DNA of 64,000 nt, taken from NCBI RefSeq assembly GCF_013167895.1, contig NZ_BLWC01000001.1, positions 5,332,001-5,396,000 on the forward strand. Reading direction: 5' to 3'. Under the pieces are notes generated by a model that searched no databases, was not told the DNA's origin, and was given only the letters and a program-made list of their open reading frames with translations. The stretch's first letter is position 1; each line of letters opens with the position of its first letter. Position numbers and translations under genes: made by a program. Below are positions 50,058-58,389 of this stretch, in pieces. The stretch comes from Streptomyces fulvorobeus (GTDB lineage Bacteria; Actinomycetota; Actinomycetes; Streptomycetales; Streptomycetaceae).

Positions 50058-50701
50058 GCCGGACCGGCCGTGGGATCGAGGGCCTCGCGCAGCCGCAGGA
50101 CCGCCGTCGTGAACGAACCCACCCCACGCCGCGTCGCGAGGACCAGGTCCTCCGGTGTGTCCACGTCGAGCCGGAGGCCGCTGTCCGCCGCCGGACCGAT
50201 CGAGAAGGCCCCGCTCGCGGCGTGCGACCGCGCGGAACCGGCACCGAAGCTCGGTGAGAGCGCGGCGGGCACGAGTGAGGTGAGGACGGTCGTCCCCGTA
50301 CCGGTGTGGTCGGGGACGAACGTGCGCCGGTGGCGCAGGGCCTGCGCCAGCACCTCCGCCAGCTCCTGCGGGCGCAGCCCCGGCAGATCGGCGGTGAGCA
50401 CCGCGACCGGCCCCCTCGGGTTCAGCGCCGCGGCCCGGGCGGCGCCCGCCCGTACCGCCGCGTTCAGACCGAGCCCGGGGGTGTCGGGGCAGACGGCGGC
50501 GCCCATCGTGCGGGCCTGAGTCGCGGCGAGCGGGTCGGAGGTCACGACCACGACCGTGCGCACGCCCGTCGTGGCCCGTACCGCCCGCAGCGTGTCCAGG
50601 AAGAAGGCGTGCGCCAGTTCCCTGCGCCACGGGCCGAGTCCGGCCGCGAGCCGGCTCTTGGCCGAGCTGAACGGCTTGACCGGCAGTACCACCGACCACA
50701 C
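50027..50701 (-). CDS. cofC: CofC/FbiD: 2-phospho-L-lactate/phosphoenolpyruvate guanylyltransferase
   Basis: A 224-residue nucleotidyltransferase of coenzyme F420 biosynthesis. VVLPVKPFSSAKSRLAAGLG is the nucleotide-binding start. VVVVTSDPLAATQARTMGAA, VAVLTADLPGLRPQELAEVL (metal-binding Asp) and GAGSARSHAASGA then GLRLDVDTPEDLVLA complete the CofC pattern. It activates phospholactate or PEP with GTP for coupling to the Fo core. Here it stands apart from other F420 genes, next to a type II PKS cluster with F420-type reductases, so it may be an extra copy that increases F420. GTG start at 50701, only 5 bp from the neighbouring gene's stop. Confidence 0.85.
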   Translation of the reverse strand: MWSVVLPVKPFSSAKSRLAAGLGPWRRELAHAFFLDTLRAVRATTGVRTVVVVTSDPLAATQARTMGAAVCPDTPGLGLNAAVRAGAARAAALNPRGPVAVLTADLPGLRPQELAEVLAQALRHRRTFVPDHTGTGTTVLTSLVPAALSPSFGAGSARSHAASGAFSIGPAADSGLRLDVDTPEDLVLATRRGVGSFTTAVLRLREALDPTAGPAHDVAASASS

Positions 50702-50706
50702 GGGGA

Positions 50707-51165
50707 TCAGCCCTCGGCTCGGGCGCGGGCCGTCAGATCGTCGCGCTCGATGACCCGCGACCGGGCCCGCAGCGTGCCGGCCACGCGCACGAGGACGTCG
50801 CGGACGAAACAGGTCGGTTCCACCTGTACGGAACCGTCCGAGGACGCGACGGTCACCGTCGCGTAGTAACTGGTGGAGACGGTGCCGTCGTCCGCCTCCT
50901 CGACCGTCATCATGTCGAACCAGTGCCGCGGCTGCGCGCCGCCGAACCGGCCCGCCGCGGCCCGGGCGGCCGTCTCGATGGCCTCGGGGCCGCGCAGTCC
51001 GCCGCCGCCCGCGGGGGCGAACACCGAGTCCTGGGAGAAGGAGGCGGCGAACCCGCCGAAGTCGCCCCCGTCCATGCGGTGCATCTGGCGGGCGTAGAAC
51101 TGGGTCACCTCGACGTACAGTTCCGGCGAGGGGATCTTGGGTCCGGGAGTCTCGTCAGTGGTCAT
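50707..51165 (-). CDS. SnoaL/NTF2-like small protein (ActVI-ORFA type)
   Basis: A 152-residue protein with an NTF2-like cone fold: YVEVTQFYARQMHRMDGGDF, then AASFSQDSVFAPAGGGGLRG, QPRHWFDMMTVEEADDG-TVSTSYYATV, ending in FVRDVLVRVAGTLRARSRVI. It resembles small auxiliary proteins of benzoisochromanequinone clusters such as ActVI-ORFA. The role is uncertain; related folds include cyclases, ketosteroid isomerases and inactive helpers. It is divergent from the first ACP gene and follows the F420 gene on the minus strand by 5 bp, so the two are probably co-transcribed. Confidence 0.72.
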   Translation of the reverse strand: MTTDETPGPKIPSPELYVEVTQFYARQMHRMDGGDFGGFAASFSQDSVFAPAGGGGLRGPEAIETAARAAAGRFGGAQPRHWFDMMTVEEADDGTVSTSYYATVTVASSDGSVQVEPTCFVRDVLVRVAGTLRARSRVIERDDLTARARAEG

Positions 51166-51235
51166 GGACCGATGCTGGGCGCCACGGCTGGAGGCGGGAT
51201 CGAGGGGCGGCGGAGCGGCGGCTGTCCGGCCGGTG

Positions 51236-51278
51236 TCGAGCCGGTCTCCACCCCCCGTCGAGTGCCCGCGCACACTGT
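51236..51278 (+). promoter_or_regulatory. SARP-like heptamers and -10 before the first ACP gene
   Basis: TCGAGCC (51236) and TCGAGTG (51258) are direct repeats with a 22-bp period; both carry the TCGAG core of many SARP sites. Eight bases after the second, CACTGT (51273-51278) could be a -10. The ATG at 51286 lacks a ribosome-binding site, consistent with a leaderless transcript starting at or beside it. The partial heptamer at 51247 is weak. Confidence 0.5.
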
Positions 51279-51285
51279 GTTCCGC

Positions 51286-51540
51286 ATGGCCGACTTCACC
51301 ATCACAGAGTTCCGCGACGTCGTGAGCGCATGCTTCGGCGGAGCCACCGGCGAGGAGATCAAGGACTCCACGCTGGACACCGAATTCACCGACCTGGGGT
51401 TCGACTCGCTGACCGTGTACGAGATCGTCCTTCGCATCCAGGACGACTTCGGCGTCAGCATCCCCGACGAGGAGCTCGACGAGCTCAAGACCCCCGCCTC
51501 CCTCATCCAGCACGTCCGCGGTCAGCTCACCGCGGCCTGA
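51286..51540 (+). CDS. Acyl carrier protein 1 (type II PKS)
   Basis: An 84-residue ACP. The phosphopantetheine Ser is S41 in LGFDSLTVYEIVLRI. EEIKDSTLDTEFTD before and FGVSIPDEELDELKTPASLI after are standard helix II/III features. It lies beside a malonyltransferase gene but apart from the KS-CLF-ACP core, which has its own ACP at 55331. Clusters with two ACPs and a malonyltransferase often use a non-acetate starter handled by one ACP; that is inference here. There is no ribosome-binding site upstream. Its 3' end overlaps the convergent malonyltransferase by 19 bp. Confidence 0.87.
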   Translation: MADFTITEFRDVVSACFGGATGEEIKDSTLDTEFTDLGFDSLTVYEIVLRIQDDFGVSIPDEELDELKTPASLIQHVRGQLTAA

Positions 51541-52532
51541 CCCCCGCACTCCGCGAGCCGGGCGAGCGCCTCGGCGAAGGCCCGCTCGTCCCCCGGACCA
51601 CCGCAGTCCCGGCCCCGGGCCAGCAGGGGTACGACCTCGCTGGCACCTTCCCGCACCGCGGGATGGTGCCGGGCGGGGGCGCCCAGGCTGCCGTCCGCCG
51701 AGCCGTCGAGCAGCAGCAGCCCCGGCCGCCGCCCCCAGGTGTCCAGCAGATGCTCCAGGGCGGGCCAGTACCGCACAGGGGTGGCCAGCTGACCACCCCA
51801 GAAGTGCGGGTCCCGGGCCTCCCGCGCGGTCACCGGGGCGCCGGTACGGGACGAGACCACCGTGACCCCCGCCCTGGGGGCCCGCGGCCCGAAGGCCAGC
51901 AGAGCCTCACCGGAACGCCGGGCCGTGCTCTCCATGACCGGGCTGTGGAAGGCATGACCGGAACGCAGCGCGCGCACGATCCGCCCGCCGGCGCGCAACC
52001 GCTGCGCCGTGTCCGCCAGCTCCTTCGCGGGGCCCGCCAGCACGGTCTGGCGCGGACCGTTGAGCGCGGCGACGGCCACCCCGGGCCCGAGGTCCGCCGA
52101 CAGCTCCCGCGGGCTGCCGGCCACGGCGAGCATCGCGCCGTGGCCCGCGTCCGTCAGGACCCCGGCCCGGGCCGCGGCGAGCGCTCCGACGTCCGCCGCG
52201 TCGAACACCCCCGCCAGGCAGGCCGCCGCGAGCTCGCCCACGCTGTGCCCGAGCAGCAGGTCGAGACCGCCGCCCGCAGCGCCCACGGACCGTCCCAGCG
52301 CGTACCCCACCCCCAGCAGCAACGGCTGCGCGACGGTGGCGTCGTCCATGGCCGGATTCGGGGCCGGCCGCAGCCACGCCGCCCGCAGCGCCGGCCCGTG
52401 CCCACCCAGCCGGTCGAAGAACGTGTCCATGGACGCCGTGAACTCCGCACGCCCGCCGTAGAGTCCGGCGGCCATGCGCTCACGCTGCGCCCCCTGGCCC
52501 GGCAGCAGCAGCACACGTCGGCGTAGCTCCAC
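51522..52532 (-). CDS. Malonyl-CoA:ACP acyltransferase
   Basis: A 336-residue acyltransferase that loads malonate on ACP. The start LLLPGQGAQRERMAAGLYG (the PGQGAQ block), the nucleophile S97 in LLGHSVGELAAACLAG, GVAVAALNGPRQTVLAG, and the AFHSPVM block (H196) are present. The GHSVGE context is typical for malonyl specificity rather than methylmalonyl. Start GTG 52532 follows GGAGGGGGAGG. Upstream in-frame sequence lies antisense to the KS gene and is ignored. A dedicated malonyltransferase in a type II cluster is unusual because most borrow FabD, and usually marks clusters with a special starter unit. Confidence 0.87.
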   Translation of the reverse strand: MELRRRVLLLPGQGAQRERMAAGLYGGRAEFTASMDTFFDRLGGHGPALRAAWLRPAPNPAMDDATVAQPLLLGVGYALGRSVGAAGGGLDLLLGHSVGELAAACLAGVFDAADVGALAAARAGVLTDAGHGAMLAVAGSPRELSADLGPGVAVAALNGPRQTVLAGPAKELADTAQRLRAGGRIVRALRSGHAFHSPVMESTARRSGEALLAFGPRAPRAGVTVVSSRTGAPVTAREARDPHFWGGQLATPVRYWPALEHLLDTWGRRPGLLLLDGSADGSLGAPARHHPAVREGASEVVPLLARGRDCGGPGDERAFAEALARLAECGGQAAVS

Positions 52533-52646
52533 AGTGCCTCCCCCTCCGTCCGCCGGCTCCTCCGGCGGGCGGGCCGAGCCTCGCCCCGCCGTCTCGACGA
52601 GGAGTGGACCGGCGGTGGACCCGCCGTTTCGGGGCGCCAGTCGTAT

Positions 52647-52678
52647 TCGAGCGGTGGTCGAGGAGCGGCACCGACAGT
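52647..52678 (+). promoter_or_regulatory. SARP-like heptamers and -10 before the KS gene
   Basis: TCGAGCG (52647) and TCGAGGA (52658) repeat with the classic 11-bp period of ActII-ORF4/DnrI-type sites. Eight bases after the second comes GACAGT (52673-52678), a poor but usable -10, 28 bp before the KS start. It is divergent from the malonyltransferase. Confidence 0.6.
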
Positions 52679-52706
52679 CGGAAGCAGCCGAACGAGGGGC
52701 AGAACA

Positions 52707-53972
52707 GTGAACCGAAGTGTCGCAATCACCGGAATCGGCGTCATCGCGCCGGGTGGGGTGGGGAAGAAGGCGTTCTGGGACCTGCTGGTCTCGGGCCGCA
52801 CCGCCACCCGTACGATCTCCTTCTTCGACCCCTCCCGCTTCCGCTCCCAGGTCGCCGCCGAAGTCGACTTCGATCCACAGCGGTACGGGCTCAGCCCGCG
52901 GGAGGCCCGACGGCTCGACCGGGCAGCACAGTTCGCCGTCGTCAGCGCCCGGGAGTGCCTGGCCGACAGCGGCCTGGAATTCGTGAAGCTCGACCCGCAC
53001 CGCACCGGTGTCAGCATCGGCAGCGCGGTCGGAGGCACCACCAGCCTGGAGCGCGAGTACCTCGTCCTCAGCGACAGCGGAAAGCTGTGGGAGGTCGACA
53101 GCGACTACGTGTCGCCGCATCTGTTCGACGCCTTCGTCCCCAGCTCCCTGGCCGCCGAGGTCGCGTGGACGGTCGGCGCCGAGGGACCCGCCACGGTGGT
53201 CTCCACCGGATGCACCTCCGGGCTCGACTCGGTGGGATACGCCCGCGACCTCATCGCCGAGGGCACCGTGGACGTCATGATCGCCGGTGGCGCCGACACC
53301 CCGATCTCACCCATCGCCGTCGCCTGCTTCGACGCGATCAAGGCCACCACTCCGCGCAACGACGACCCCGAGCACGCCTCGCGGCCGTTCGACCGCACCC
53401 GCAACGGATTCGTCCTGGCCGAAGGCGCCGCGATGTTCGTGCTGGAGGAGCTGGAGCACGCCCGGGCCAGGGGCGCCCACATCTACGGGCTGATCGGCGG
53501 TTACGCGACCCGCTGCAACGCGTACCACATGACCGGGCTGCGCCCGGACGGGACCGAGATGGCCGATGCCATCCGGCACTCGCTCGACCAGGCCCGTCTC
53601 GCGCCCGACCGCGTCGACTACGTCAACGCGCACGGCTCGGGCACCAAGCAGAACGACCGGCACGAGACCGCCGCGTTCAAGGAGACCCTGGGGGACCACG
53701 CCTACCGGGTCCCCGTCAGCTCCATCAAGTCCATGGTCGGGCACTCGCTCGGGGCCATCGGCTCCATCGAGATCGCCGCCTGCGCCCTCGCCATGGAGAA
53801 CAGCGCCGTACCGCCCACCGCCAACCTGCACGAGCCCGACCCCGAGTGCGACCTGGACTACGTACCCAACGAGGCCCGCGAACACCGCGTGGACAACGTC
53901 CTCAGCGTCGGCAGCGGCTTCGGCGGCTTCCAGTCCGCCATGGTGATCACCCGAGAGGAGACCGCGCGATGA
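52707..53972 (+). CDS. Type II PKS ketosynthase alpha
   Basis: A 421-residue condensing enzyme. The catalytic triad is C169 (VVSTGCTSGLDSVGYA), H309 (YVNAHGSGTKQND) and H346 (SIKSMVGHSLGAIGSIEIAA), all intact. It extends the polyketide on ACP by decarboxylative condensation of malonyl units, as a heterodimer with the chain-length factor encoded next. Sequence style (ITGIGVIAPGGVGKKAFWDL) matches actinorhodin-type aromatic systems more than spore-pigment ones, by eye. GTG start with AGGGGC upstream. Its stop overlaps the CLF start (ATGA). Confidence 0.93.
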   Translation: MNRSVAITGIGVIAPGGVGKKAFWDLLVSGRTATRTISFFDPSRFRSQVAAEVDFDPQRYGLSPREARRLDRAAQFAVVSARECLADSGLEFVKLDPHRTGVSIGSAVGGTTSLEREYLVLSDSGKLWEVDSDYVSPHLFDAFVPSSLAAEVAWTVGAEGPATVVSTGCTSGLDSVGYARDLIAEGTVDVMIAGGADTPISPIAVACFDAIKATTPRNDDPEHASRPFDRTRNGFVLAEGAAMFVLEELEHARARGAHIYGLIGGYATRCNAYHMTGLRPDGTEMADAIRHSLDQARLAPDRVDYVNAHGSGTKQNDRHETAAFKETLGDHAYRVPVSSIKSMVGHSLGAIGSIEIAACALAMENSAVPPTANLHEPDPECDLDYVPNEAREHRVDNVLSVGSGFGGFQSAMVITREETAR

Positions 53973-55258
53973 CAGCGACGGCCACATCGCCCGCCCCCGG
54001 GACGGCCGGGGACACCACCAGGCCGAGCGCCGTCGTCACCGGCATCGGCGTCGCAGCCCCCAACGGCCTCGGTACCGAGGCGTGGTGGCAGGCGACCCTG
54101 CGCGGTGAGAGCGGCATCGGACCGGTCACCGACTACGACGCCTCCCGCTACCCCTCCCGGCTGGTCGGCTCGATCACCGGGTTCGACGCCGCCGAGCACA
54201 TCCCGGGACGGCTGCTCCCGCAGACCGACCGGGTGACCCGCCTCGCCCTGGTCGCGGGCGCCGAGGCGCTCGCCGACGCCGGCGCCGACCCGGCCGAACT
54301 CGCCGGCCAGGACGGCTACGGCGACTACTCACTCGGCGTGGTGACCTCGAACGCCACCGGCGGCTTCGGCTTCACCCACCGGGAGATCCGCAAACTGTGG
54401 ACCGAGGGTCCCCAGAAGGTGAGCGTGTACGAGTCGTTCGCCTGGTTCTACGCGGTCAACACCGGGCAGCTCTCCATCCGCCACAAGCTGCGCGGACCGA
54501 GCGGCGTCCTCGTCTCCGAGCAGGCGGGCGGCCTCGACGCCATCGGCCAGTCCCGCCGCACCCTGCGCCAGGGCGTGAAGCTGTCACTGACCGGCGGCAT
54601 GGACTCCTCCCTCGATCCCTGGGGGCTGACCTCACACATCGCGAGCGGCCGGCTCTCGCGCGGCACCGACCCGGCCACCGCGTACCTGCCCTTCGACGCC
54701 CGCGCGGCCGGGCACGTGCCCGGCGAGGGCGGCGCGATCCTCGTACTGGAGGACGCGACCGCGGCCCGGGCGCGCGGCGCACGGGTGTACGGCGAGATCG
54801 CGGGATACGCAGCCACCTTCTCACCGAGGCCCGGATCGGGACGCCCGCCCGGCCTCGAACGCGCCGCGCGCCTCGCCCTCGCCGACAGCGGACTGACCCC
54901 CGAATCCGTGGACGTGGTCTTCGCCGACGCCGCGGGAACGCCCGCGGCCGACGAGGAGGAGGCCACGGCACTGCGCTCGCTCTTCGGGCCGTACGGCGTG
55001 CCGGTCACCGCCCCCAAGACGCTCACCGGCCGGCTGTACGGCGGGGGAGCCCCGCTCGACGTCGCCGGAGCGCTGCTCGCCCTGCGCGACGGGGTGGTGC
55101 CGCCCACCGCCGGCATCGGCCGCCCGGTCGCCGGCCACCGGCTCGACCTGGTGCGCGACACCCCCCGCGAAGGACCGCTGCGCACCGCCCTGGTGCTGGC
55201 CCGCGGCCACGGCGGCTTCAACGCCGCCGTGGTCGTACGGGCCGCCGGCGCCTCCTGA
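53969..55258 (+). CDS. Type II PKS chain-length factor (KS beta)
   Basis: A 429-residue partner of the ketosynthase. The active-site Cys is replaced by Gln (Q185 in VLVSEQAGGLDAIGQ), the hallmark of a CLF, which sets chain length and primes by decarboxylating malonyl-ACP. The region TSNATGGFGFTHREIRKLW lines the chain-length tunnel and has bulky residues; a chain length cannot be read reliably by eye. It overlaps the KS gene by 4 bp (translational coupling for 1:1 expression). ACP2 follows 72 bp downstream. Confidence 0.92.
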   Translation: MTATATSPAPGTAGDTTRPSAVVTGIGVAAPNGLGTEAWWQATLRGESGIGPVTDYDASRYPSRLVGSITGFDAAEHIPGRLLPQTDRVTRLALVAGAEALADAGADPAELAGQDGYGDYSLGVVTSNATGGFGFTHREIRKLWTEGPQKVSVYESFAWFYAVNTGQLSIRHKLRGPSGVLVSEQAGGLDAIGQSRRTLRQGVKLSLTGGMDSSLDPWGLTSHIASGRLSRGTDPATAYLPFDARAAGHVPGEGGAILVLEDATAARARGARVYGEIAGYAATFSPRPGSGRPPGLERAARLALADSGLTPESVDVVFADAAGTPAADEEEATALRSLFGPYGVPVTAPKTLTGRLYGGGAPLDVAGALLALRDGVVPPTAGIGRPVAGHRLDLVRDTPREGPLRTALVLARGHGGFNAAVVVRAAGAS

Positions 55259-55330
55259 CACCCCGTTCCCTCCCGACACCCGGCCCCGCCTCCCGGCGCC
55301 GGCCGGACACCACACACGAGGAGTTGTCCC

Positions 55331-55588
55331 ATGGCAGTCATCACCCTCCACGATCTGGCAGGTGTGCTCACCGAGTGCGCAGGCGCCGACGAGGACGTCG
55401 TACTGACCTCCGAGAGCCTGGACGTCACCTTCACCGACCTCGGCTACGACTCGCTCGCCCTGCTGGAGACGGCGGCCACGGTGCAGCAGCGCTACGGCGT
55501 CACCCTCTCCGACGACGAGGTCAGCGAGATCACCACCCCCCGGGAGTTCCTCGACCTCGTCAACCAGTCCGCCGTCCAGGCCGCCTGA
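55331..55588 (+). CDS. Acyl carrier protein 2 (minimal-PKS ACP)
   Basis: An 85-residue ACP with S41 in LGYDSLALLETAATV as the phosphopantetheine site, preceded by SESLDVTFTD and followed by YGVTLSDDEVSEITTPREFL. Its position directly after KS and CLF identifies it as the elongation ACP. GAGGAG precedes the ATG at 55331. The ketoreductase follows after 17 bp in the same transcript. Confidence 0.92.
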   Translation: MAVITLHDLAGVLTECAGADEDVVLTSESLDVTFTDLGYDSLALLETAATVQQRYGVTLSDDEVSEITTPREFLDLVNQSAVQAA

Positions 55589-55605
55589 GGGAAGGGGCCG
55601 ACACC

Positions 55606-56400
55606 ATGGAGCAGGAACAGCAGACCACCCGGGGCACCGCCGTCGTCACCGGGGCCACCCGTGGCATCGGACGGTCCGTCGCCGAGTCCCTGGGCGCCCT
55701 CGGGCACCCGCTCTACCTCTGCGCCCGGGACGGGGAGGCGCTCGCCCAGACCGTCAAGGAGCTGAGGGAGAGCGGCCTCACCGTCGACGGGCAGTCCTGC
55801 GACGTCACCTCCGCCGACGCCGTGCGCCAGTTCGTGCAGGCCGCCGTCGACCGGTTCGGACCGGTGGAGGTACTGGTCAACAACGCCGGGCGCAGCGGGG
55901 GCGGCGTCACCGCCGAAGTACCCGACGAGCTCTGGTACGACGTCATCGACACCAACCTCAACAGTGTCTTCCTGATCACCAAGCAGGTGCTCACGACCGG
56001 CCGCATGCGGGAACTGAAGCGCGCCAGGATCGTCAGCATCGCCTCGACGGGCGGCAAACAGGGAGTCGTGTTCGGCGCCCCCTACTCGGCGTCCAAGCAC
56101 GGTGTGGTCGGGTTCACCAAGGCGCTCGGCCTGGAGCTCGCCAAGAGCGGCATCACGGTCAACGCCGTGTGCCCCGGCTACGTCGAGACACCCATGGCGG
56201 GCAACGTGCGCGCGCACTACGCCCGGATCTGGGACACCACCGAGGACGAGGTCCTCGAGAAGTTCAACGCCAAGATCCCCCTCGGCCGGTACACCGAGCC
56301 CGAGGAGGTCGCCGGGATGGTCGCCTACCTCGTCTCGGACGCGGCCGCGGCGGTCACGGCACAGGCGATCAACGTCTGCGGCGGTCTCGGAAACTACTGA
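55606..56400 (+). CDS. Aromatic polyketide ketoreductase (ActIII type)
   Basis: A 264-residue SDR. NADPH-binding TGATRGIG (15-22), N117, S147 (VSIASTGG), Y160 and K164 (YSASKHG) give the catalytic tetrad. The NAGRSGGGVTAEV loop corresponds to the PGG-type motif that steers stereochemistry in ActIII, with Ser in place of the usual Pro. C9-type ketoreduction of the nascent chain with a first C7-C12 ring is expected by homology. The aromatase/cyclase follows after 52 bp. Confidence 0.92.
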   Translation: MEQEQQTTRGTAVVTGATRGIGRSVAESLGALGHPLYLCARDGEALAQTVKELRESGLTVDGQSCDVTSADAVRQFVQAAVDRFGPVEVLVNNAGRSGGGVTAEVPDELWYDVIDTNLNSVFLITKQVLTTGRMRELKRARIVSIASTGGKQGVVFGAPYSASKHGVVGFTKALGLELAKSGITVNAVCPGYVETPMAGNVRAHYARIWDTTEDEVLEKFNAKIPLGRYTEPEEVAGMVAYLVSDAAAAVTAQAINVCGGLGNY

Positions 56401-56452
56401 GGCGTGCCCGCCCCGAATCCCGGCACACACCCGGACTGAGGAGAAGTACCGC

Positions 56453-57442
56453 GTGGACACCACGACGCAACCGAGGACCGCGGACAGCCCCACCGGCTCC
56501 GCCGAGCACGTCACGGAGCTGGCCGCACCGGCCGACCGCGCCTACGGGCTCATCGAGGACGTGGGGCGCTGGCCGCTGCTCTTCGCGCCCTGCATCTGGT
56601 CCCAGGAGCTGGAGCGCACCGATGACGTCCAGCGCATCAGGCTGTGGGCGGTGGTCGGCCTGGAGGTGCGCAGCTGGACCTCGCGCCGGGTACTCGACCC
56701 GGCGGCCCGGCGTATCGACTTCGCCCAGGAGAACCCGGCACCACCGCTGACGGCGATGACCGGGCACTGGCGGTTCGAGGACGGCCCGCCCGGCAGGCTG
56801 GAACTCGGCCACCGCTGGAGCACGTCAGGCGAACCGAACGCGGTCGACCGGATCGCCGCGGCGCTGGACGCCAACAGCACCGTGGAGATCGCGGCGCTGC
56901 GCACCTGGGCGGAACGGCCCCAGGAGCCGGACTCCCTGATCGTGTCCTTCAGCGACCACGAGACGGTCGACGCCCCGGCGGCCGACGTCTACGACTTCCT
57001 GTACCGCGCCGACCTGTGGCCCCAGTACCTGCCGCACGTCGCCGGGATAGACGTGGAGACCGTCCCCGCCGGCGAGACGACGGCGGGCGCCGACGTCCAG
57101 ACGATGGACATGCAGACCTCGGCCGCCGACGGCAGCACCCACTTCACCCAGTCGGTGCGGCTGTGCTTCGGCACCGAACGGATCGTCTACAAGCAGACGA
57201 CACCGCCGCGCGGTCTGCTGGCCCACTCCGGCGAGTGGCTGGTGACGCGGGGCCCCGAAAGCACCCGGGTCACCGCCCGGCACACCGTGGCGATCGACCC
57301 CGAGGCCGTCGAGGAGGTCTTCGGGGCGGGCACCACCACCGCTCAGGCGATGGTGCGCGCCCGCGACATCATCGGCGCGAACAGCAGGGGCACCCTGCGC
57401 GCGATGCGCGACCGGCTCGGCGACACGGGCGGTGGCCGGTGA
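56453..57442 (+). CDS. Didomain aromatase/cyclase (ActVII type)
   Basis: A 329-residue protein of two START/Bet v1-like domains: residues about 18-155 (HVTELAAPADRAYGLIEDVG, then WPLLFAPCIWSQELERTDDV) and about 165-310 (HETVDAPAADVYDFLYRADL, then WPQYLPHVAGIDVE and RIVYKQTTPPRGLLAHSGEW). Didomain ARO/CYCs close and aromatise the first ring of C9-reduced chains. The GTG at 56453 follows GAGGAGAAG. Its stop overlaps the start of the MBL-fold gene (GTGA). Confidence 0.88.
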   Translation: MDTTTQPRTADSPTGSAEHVTELAAPADRAYGLIEDVGRWPLLFAPCIWSQELERTDDVQRIRLWAVVGLEVRSWTSRRVLDPAARRIDFAQENPAPPLTAMTGHWRFEDGPPGRLELGHRWSTSGEPNAVDRIAAALDANSTVEIAALRTWAERPQEPDSLIVSFSDHETVDAPAADVYDFLYRADLWPQYLPHVAGIDVETVPAGETTAGADVQTMDMQTSAADGSTHFTQSVRLCFGTERIVYKQTTPPRGLLAHSGEWLVTRGPESTRVTARHTVAIDPEAVEEVFGAGTTTAQAMVRARDIIGANSRGTLRAMRDRLGDTGGGR

Positions 57443-58389
57443 CCGCTCCCGCCGAGGCCGGGGCGCCGGCCCGGGCACCCGGCCGGCTGGAGGAGGTGGC
57501 CGACGCGACGTACGCCTACATCCAGCCGGAGGGCGGCTGGTGCGTGAGCAACGCCGGAATCCTGCTCGAACCCGGCCGGGGCGGCAGGCCGGTCCTCGTG
57601 GACACGGCGGCCACCCTGGCCCGGGCCCGCGCCCTGCGCGCGGCCCTGCACGGCCTCACCCCCGAACGGCCCCGGCTGATCGTCAACACCCACTTCCACG
57701 GGGACCACACCTTCGGCAACGCCGAACTCGCGGGGCCTGACACCGTCGTCGTCGCCCACGAGCGCACGCGTACGGAGATGGCGGCGGCCGGTCTCGGGCT
57801 GACCGGCCTGTGGCCGTCCGTCGACTGGGGCGACATCCAGCTGATGCTGCCGGAGCTGACGTTCCGTCAGGGACTCACCCTGCACCAGGGCGACCGGGTC
57901 ATCGAGCTGATCCACCCGGGGCCCGCGCACACCACCAACGACACCCTGGTCTGGCTGCCGCGCGAGCGCGTGCTGTTCGCGGGCGACGTCGTACTGCCCG
58001 GCTGCACGCCGTTCGTCCTGATGGGGTCCGTCGCGGGCAGCCTCGACACGCTGCGCCTGCTGCGCGAGCTGGAGCCGCTGACCGTCGTCGGCGGTCACGG
58101 ACCGGTCAGCGGTCCCGAGGCACTGGCCCACACCGAGGAGTACTTCCTGCGGCTCCAGGAGACCGCGGCCCAGGGCCGGGCCGCCGGGCTCACACCCCTC
58201 CAGCTCGCCCGCGAGGCCGGGCCGGGGGAGTTCGCCGGCCTGCTCGATCCCGAGCGGCTGGTGGCCAACCTGCACCGCGCCTACTCCGAACTGGCCGGTG
58301 ATCCCCTCGGCCACGAGCTGGACGTGATCGGGATCTTCGGCGAGATGGTCGAGTACAACGGCGGTGTCCTGCCCCGCACCCATGCCTGA
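57439..58389 (+). CDS. MBL-fold polyketide cyclase/thioesterase (ActIV type)
   Basis: A 316-residue metallo-beta-lactamase-fold protein. The metal motif is NTHFHGDHTFGN (H85, H87, D89, H90). LIHPGPAHTTNDTLVWLP and VLFAGDVVLPGCTPF, then VVGGHGPVSGPEAL supply later ligands. In actinorhodin-type pathways a protein of this fold (ActIV) closes the second ring and releases the bicyclic intermediate. The order KR - ARO/CYC - MBL cyclase here mirrors that. It is coupled to the ARO/CYC (GTGA) and overlaps the PPTase start by 8 bp. Confidence 0.85.
   Translation: MTAPAEAGAPARAPGRLEEVADATYAYIQPEGGWCVSNAGILLEPGRGGRPVLVDTAATLARARALRAALHGLTPERPRLIVNTHFHGDHTFGNAELAGPDTVVVAHERTRTEMAAAGLGLTGLWPSVDWGDIQLMLPELTFRQGLTLHQGDRVIELIHPGPAHTTNDTLVWLPRERVLFAGDVVLPGCTPFVLMGSVAGSLDTLRLLRELEPLTVVGGHGPVSGPEALAHTEEYFLRLQETAAQGRAAGLTPLQLAREAGPGEFAGLLDPERLVANLHRAYSELAGDPLGHELDVIGIFGEMVEYNGGVLPRTHA

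Noticed and set aside
52533..53120. N-terminal extension of the malonyltransferase frame
   Set aside because: The frame stays open upstream only as antisense to the KS gene; the PGQGAQ block and a good ribosome-binding site fix the start at 52532.
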